This document shows, piece by piece, positions 62,730-64,000 of a stretch of 64,000 nucleotides of DNA. The DNA comes from Streptomyces profundus (GTDB lineage: Bacteria; Actinomycetota; Actinomycetes; Streptomycetales; Streptomycetaceae). The notes beneath the pieces are model-generated. The model was not told where the DNA came from. It searched no databases and worked only from the letters and a program-made list of their open reading frames with translations. The stretch's first letter is position 1; each line of letters opens with the position of its first letter. The stretch spans positions 3,284,501 to 3,348,500 of the forward strand of contig NZ_CP082362.1 in NCBI RefSeq assembly GCF_020740535.1, in the 5' to 3' direction. A program made the translations under genes and the position numbers.

Positions 62730-64000
62730 ATGCGGCAGACGGGCGCGGCGCGGCAGACGGCGGAACCGCTGAGGACCCTGGCGTCCCTCGGCGGGGACAT
62801 CGAGCCGGACGCCGTGCCCGACCGGGCCGTCCGCGCCGCCGTGGAGCTGACCGGCGCCGGCCACGCCGCGCTGGCGGTGCTGAGCGACGACGGGGACCGG
62901 ATCGACCGGCTGCTCACCGCGGGCCCGGCGCCGGGCCCCAGCCCCGAGCCGCTGCTGGGCGCCCTGCTGGCCGGCTCGGCCGCCAGGCCGCGGCTCGACG
63001 GGGTGCTGTGGGCACCGATCCGCGTCCATGGCGCGCGCTCGGGGGCGCTCTGGCTCTCCGACCCGCGCAGGGGCGCCTTCACCGAGGCCGACCGCGAGCT
63101 GGTCACCATTCTCGCCGCCCAGGCCGGTCTTGCGATCGGCCACGCCCGGCTGCACGAGGCGGTCCGCGCCCAGGCCCGTTGGTTGGACGGCAGTCTGGAG
63201 CTGTCCACCTCACTGCTCTCGGCCGATCCCGAGGACAACGCGCTGGCCGTGGTCGCCGAGCAGGCCAAACGGCTGGCCGAGGCCGCCATGGCCGCGGTGC
63301 TCGAACCGAACGAGGACGGCGGCCTGACGGTGGTCGCCGTCCGCGCCGACGATCCGAGCGGGCTGCTCGGCTCCACCGTGCCCGCCGACTCGGCCACCGT
63401 GCGGCAGGTGCTCACCGGCGAGCCCGTCTTCGACGACCGGCCCGCCGGGGCCCCCTCCCGCGCCCTCGGCCTGGCCGGACGCTACGGCCCGAGCATGCTG
63501 CTGCCGCTGACCAGCGACGACACCACCCTGGGCGCGCTCTCGCTGGCCCGCGCCCCCGACGCCCCGCCGTACTCGGTGCCGGAGCGGGCCAACGCCACCC
63601 AGTTCGCCCAACAGGCCGCACTGGCGTTGCTGTTGACCAGGGCCAGGCGCGACCGCGAACAGCTCGCCGTGCTGGAGGACCGGGACCGGATCGCCCGCGA
63701 TCTGCACGATCTGGTCATCCAGCGGCTGTTCGCCGTCGGCCTGATCATGACGGGCGCCCGGCGGCTGACCTCGTCCGAGGACGTCAGGGAGCGCGTCGAC
63801 CAGGCCACCGGCGAGCTGGACGCGACGGTCCAGGAGATCCGCACCGCGATCTTCGCCCTGCAACAGCACCCGGACGAGGCCCCCACCGGGCTGCGCACCC
63901 GGGTGCTGCGGGAGATCGGAGCGGCGGCCCAGCTGCTCGGCTTCCGGCCCGCCGTCTCGTTCAAGGGCCCCGTGGACTCGGTGGTCGGCGAGGGCGCCGC
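62730..64000 (+). CDS. GAF-domain sensor histidine kinase (3' end beyond window)
   Basis: The first 423 codons of a NarL-system histidine kinase. Two GAF-like domains (about 25-160 and 160-310; the second contains LLPLTSDDTTLGALSLARAP) are followed by the HisKA_3 dimerisation helix with the phosphoacceptor His in EDRDRIARDLHDLVIQRLFAVGL near 314-336. The ATPase domain starts near 410 and is cut by the window end. ATG 62730 lies 42 bp after cydCD on the same strand. Related DevS/DosT kinases sense oxygen or redox through GAF domains; the cyd context makes that plausible here. Confidence 0.88.
   Translation, partial: MRQTGAARQTAEPLRTLASLGGDIEPDAVPDRAVRAAVELTGAGHAALAVLSDDGDRIDRLLTAGPAPGPSPEPLLGALLAGSAARPRLDGVLWAPIRVHGARSGALWLSDPRRGAFTEADRELVTILAAQAGLAIGHARLHEAVRAQARWLDGSLELSTSLLSADPEDNALAVVAEQAKRLAEAAMAAVLEPNEDGGLTVVAVRADDPSGLLGSTVPADSATVRQVLTGEPVFDDRPAGAPSRALGLAGRYGPSMLLPLTSDDTTLGALSLARAPDAPPYSVPERANATQFAQQAALALLLTRARRDREQLAVLEDRDRIARDLHDLVIQRLFAVGLIMTGARRLTSSEDVRERVDQATGELDATVQEIRTAIFALQQHPDEAPTGLRTRVLREIGAAAQLLGFRPAVSFKGPVDSVVGEGA

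Overview
The window is GC-rich actinobacterial chromosome. Codon usage, gene families, spacing and gene order (pheA, serS, DyP peroxidase, hisC-like, cydA-cydB-cydCD) point to Streptomyces or a close relative, probably in the chromosome core not far from oriC. A near-consensus parS site inside cydCD and a cluster of DnaA-box-like 9-mers upstream of serS fit that position.

Region 1 (1-6.6 kb) is the right-hand part of an actinomycete integrative and conjugative element (AICE, pSAM2 type) lying against the 3' end of tRNA-Arg(ACG). It reads: truncated GntR repressor, SCO3933-type regulator, FtsK-like transfer ATPase, DUF2637 membrane protein, three small transfer/spread genes, RepSA-type replication initiator, excisionase, integrase. 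Two genes look damaged: the integrase has a one-base frameshift near 5.44 kb, and the replication gene has no ATG, GTG or TTG where homology and its ribosome binding site place the start. Related CTAGAC motifs lie in front of both the transfer operon and the rep gene.

Region 2 (6.6-15.2 kb) holds three serine/arginine tRNA genes, an SSI-type secreted protease inhibitor, a 1267-residue PAS/kinase-like/receiver-like protein without a phosphoacceptor His, two sigma factors, a small secreted protein and a sigma-linked protein of unknown function.

Region 3 (15.2-32.9 kb) is housekeeping and stress-related: HtrA-type protease, glycerophosphodiesterase, two anti-sigma-type ATP-binding proteins, a SEC-C protein, a primase/polymerase-like protein divergent from a PP2C-like protein lacking metal ligands, aminopeptidase P, a CNNM/CBS pair preceded by a coupled 31-codon leader ORF, a lipoprotein cyclophilin, DedA, TatA, TerD, a BlaI/M56 pair with a BlaI-like operator, and TerB.

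Region 4 (32.1-39.1 kb) is a copper-trafficking module: YcnI-like protein, Sco, PCu(A)C chaperone, a CopC-CopD fusion with a greatly expanded repetitive cytoplasmic loop, and a Tat-exported DyP peroxidase. It probably serves cytochrome oxidase and extracellular copper enzymes.

Region 5 (39.1-55.2 kb) holds pheA, a 0.5 kb gap with DnaA-box-like sites, serS with a coupled HAD phosphatase, a glycosyltransferase, a double ABC-2 transporter operon, a flavin-dependent oxidoreductase, a second HAD phosphatase, a metallophosphoesterase, a LacI regulator and a hisC-like aminotransferase that may act on phenylpyruvate.

Region 6 (55.2-64 kb) begins with about 0.9 kb of degenerate repeats and a perfect 8-bp x 7 tandem repeat. 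It continues with a Rex-type operator and the cytochrome bd operon cydA-cydB-cydCD, then a GAF-type sensor kinase cut by the window end.
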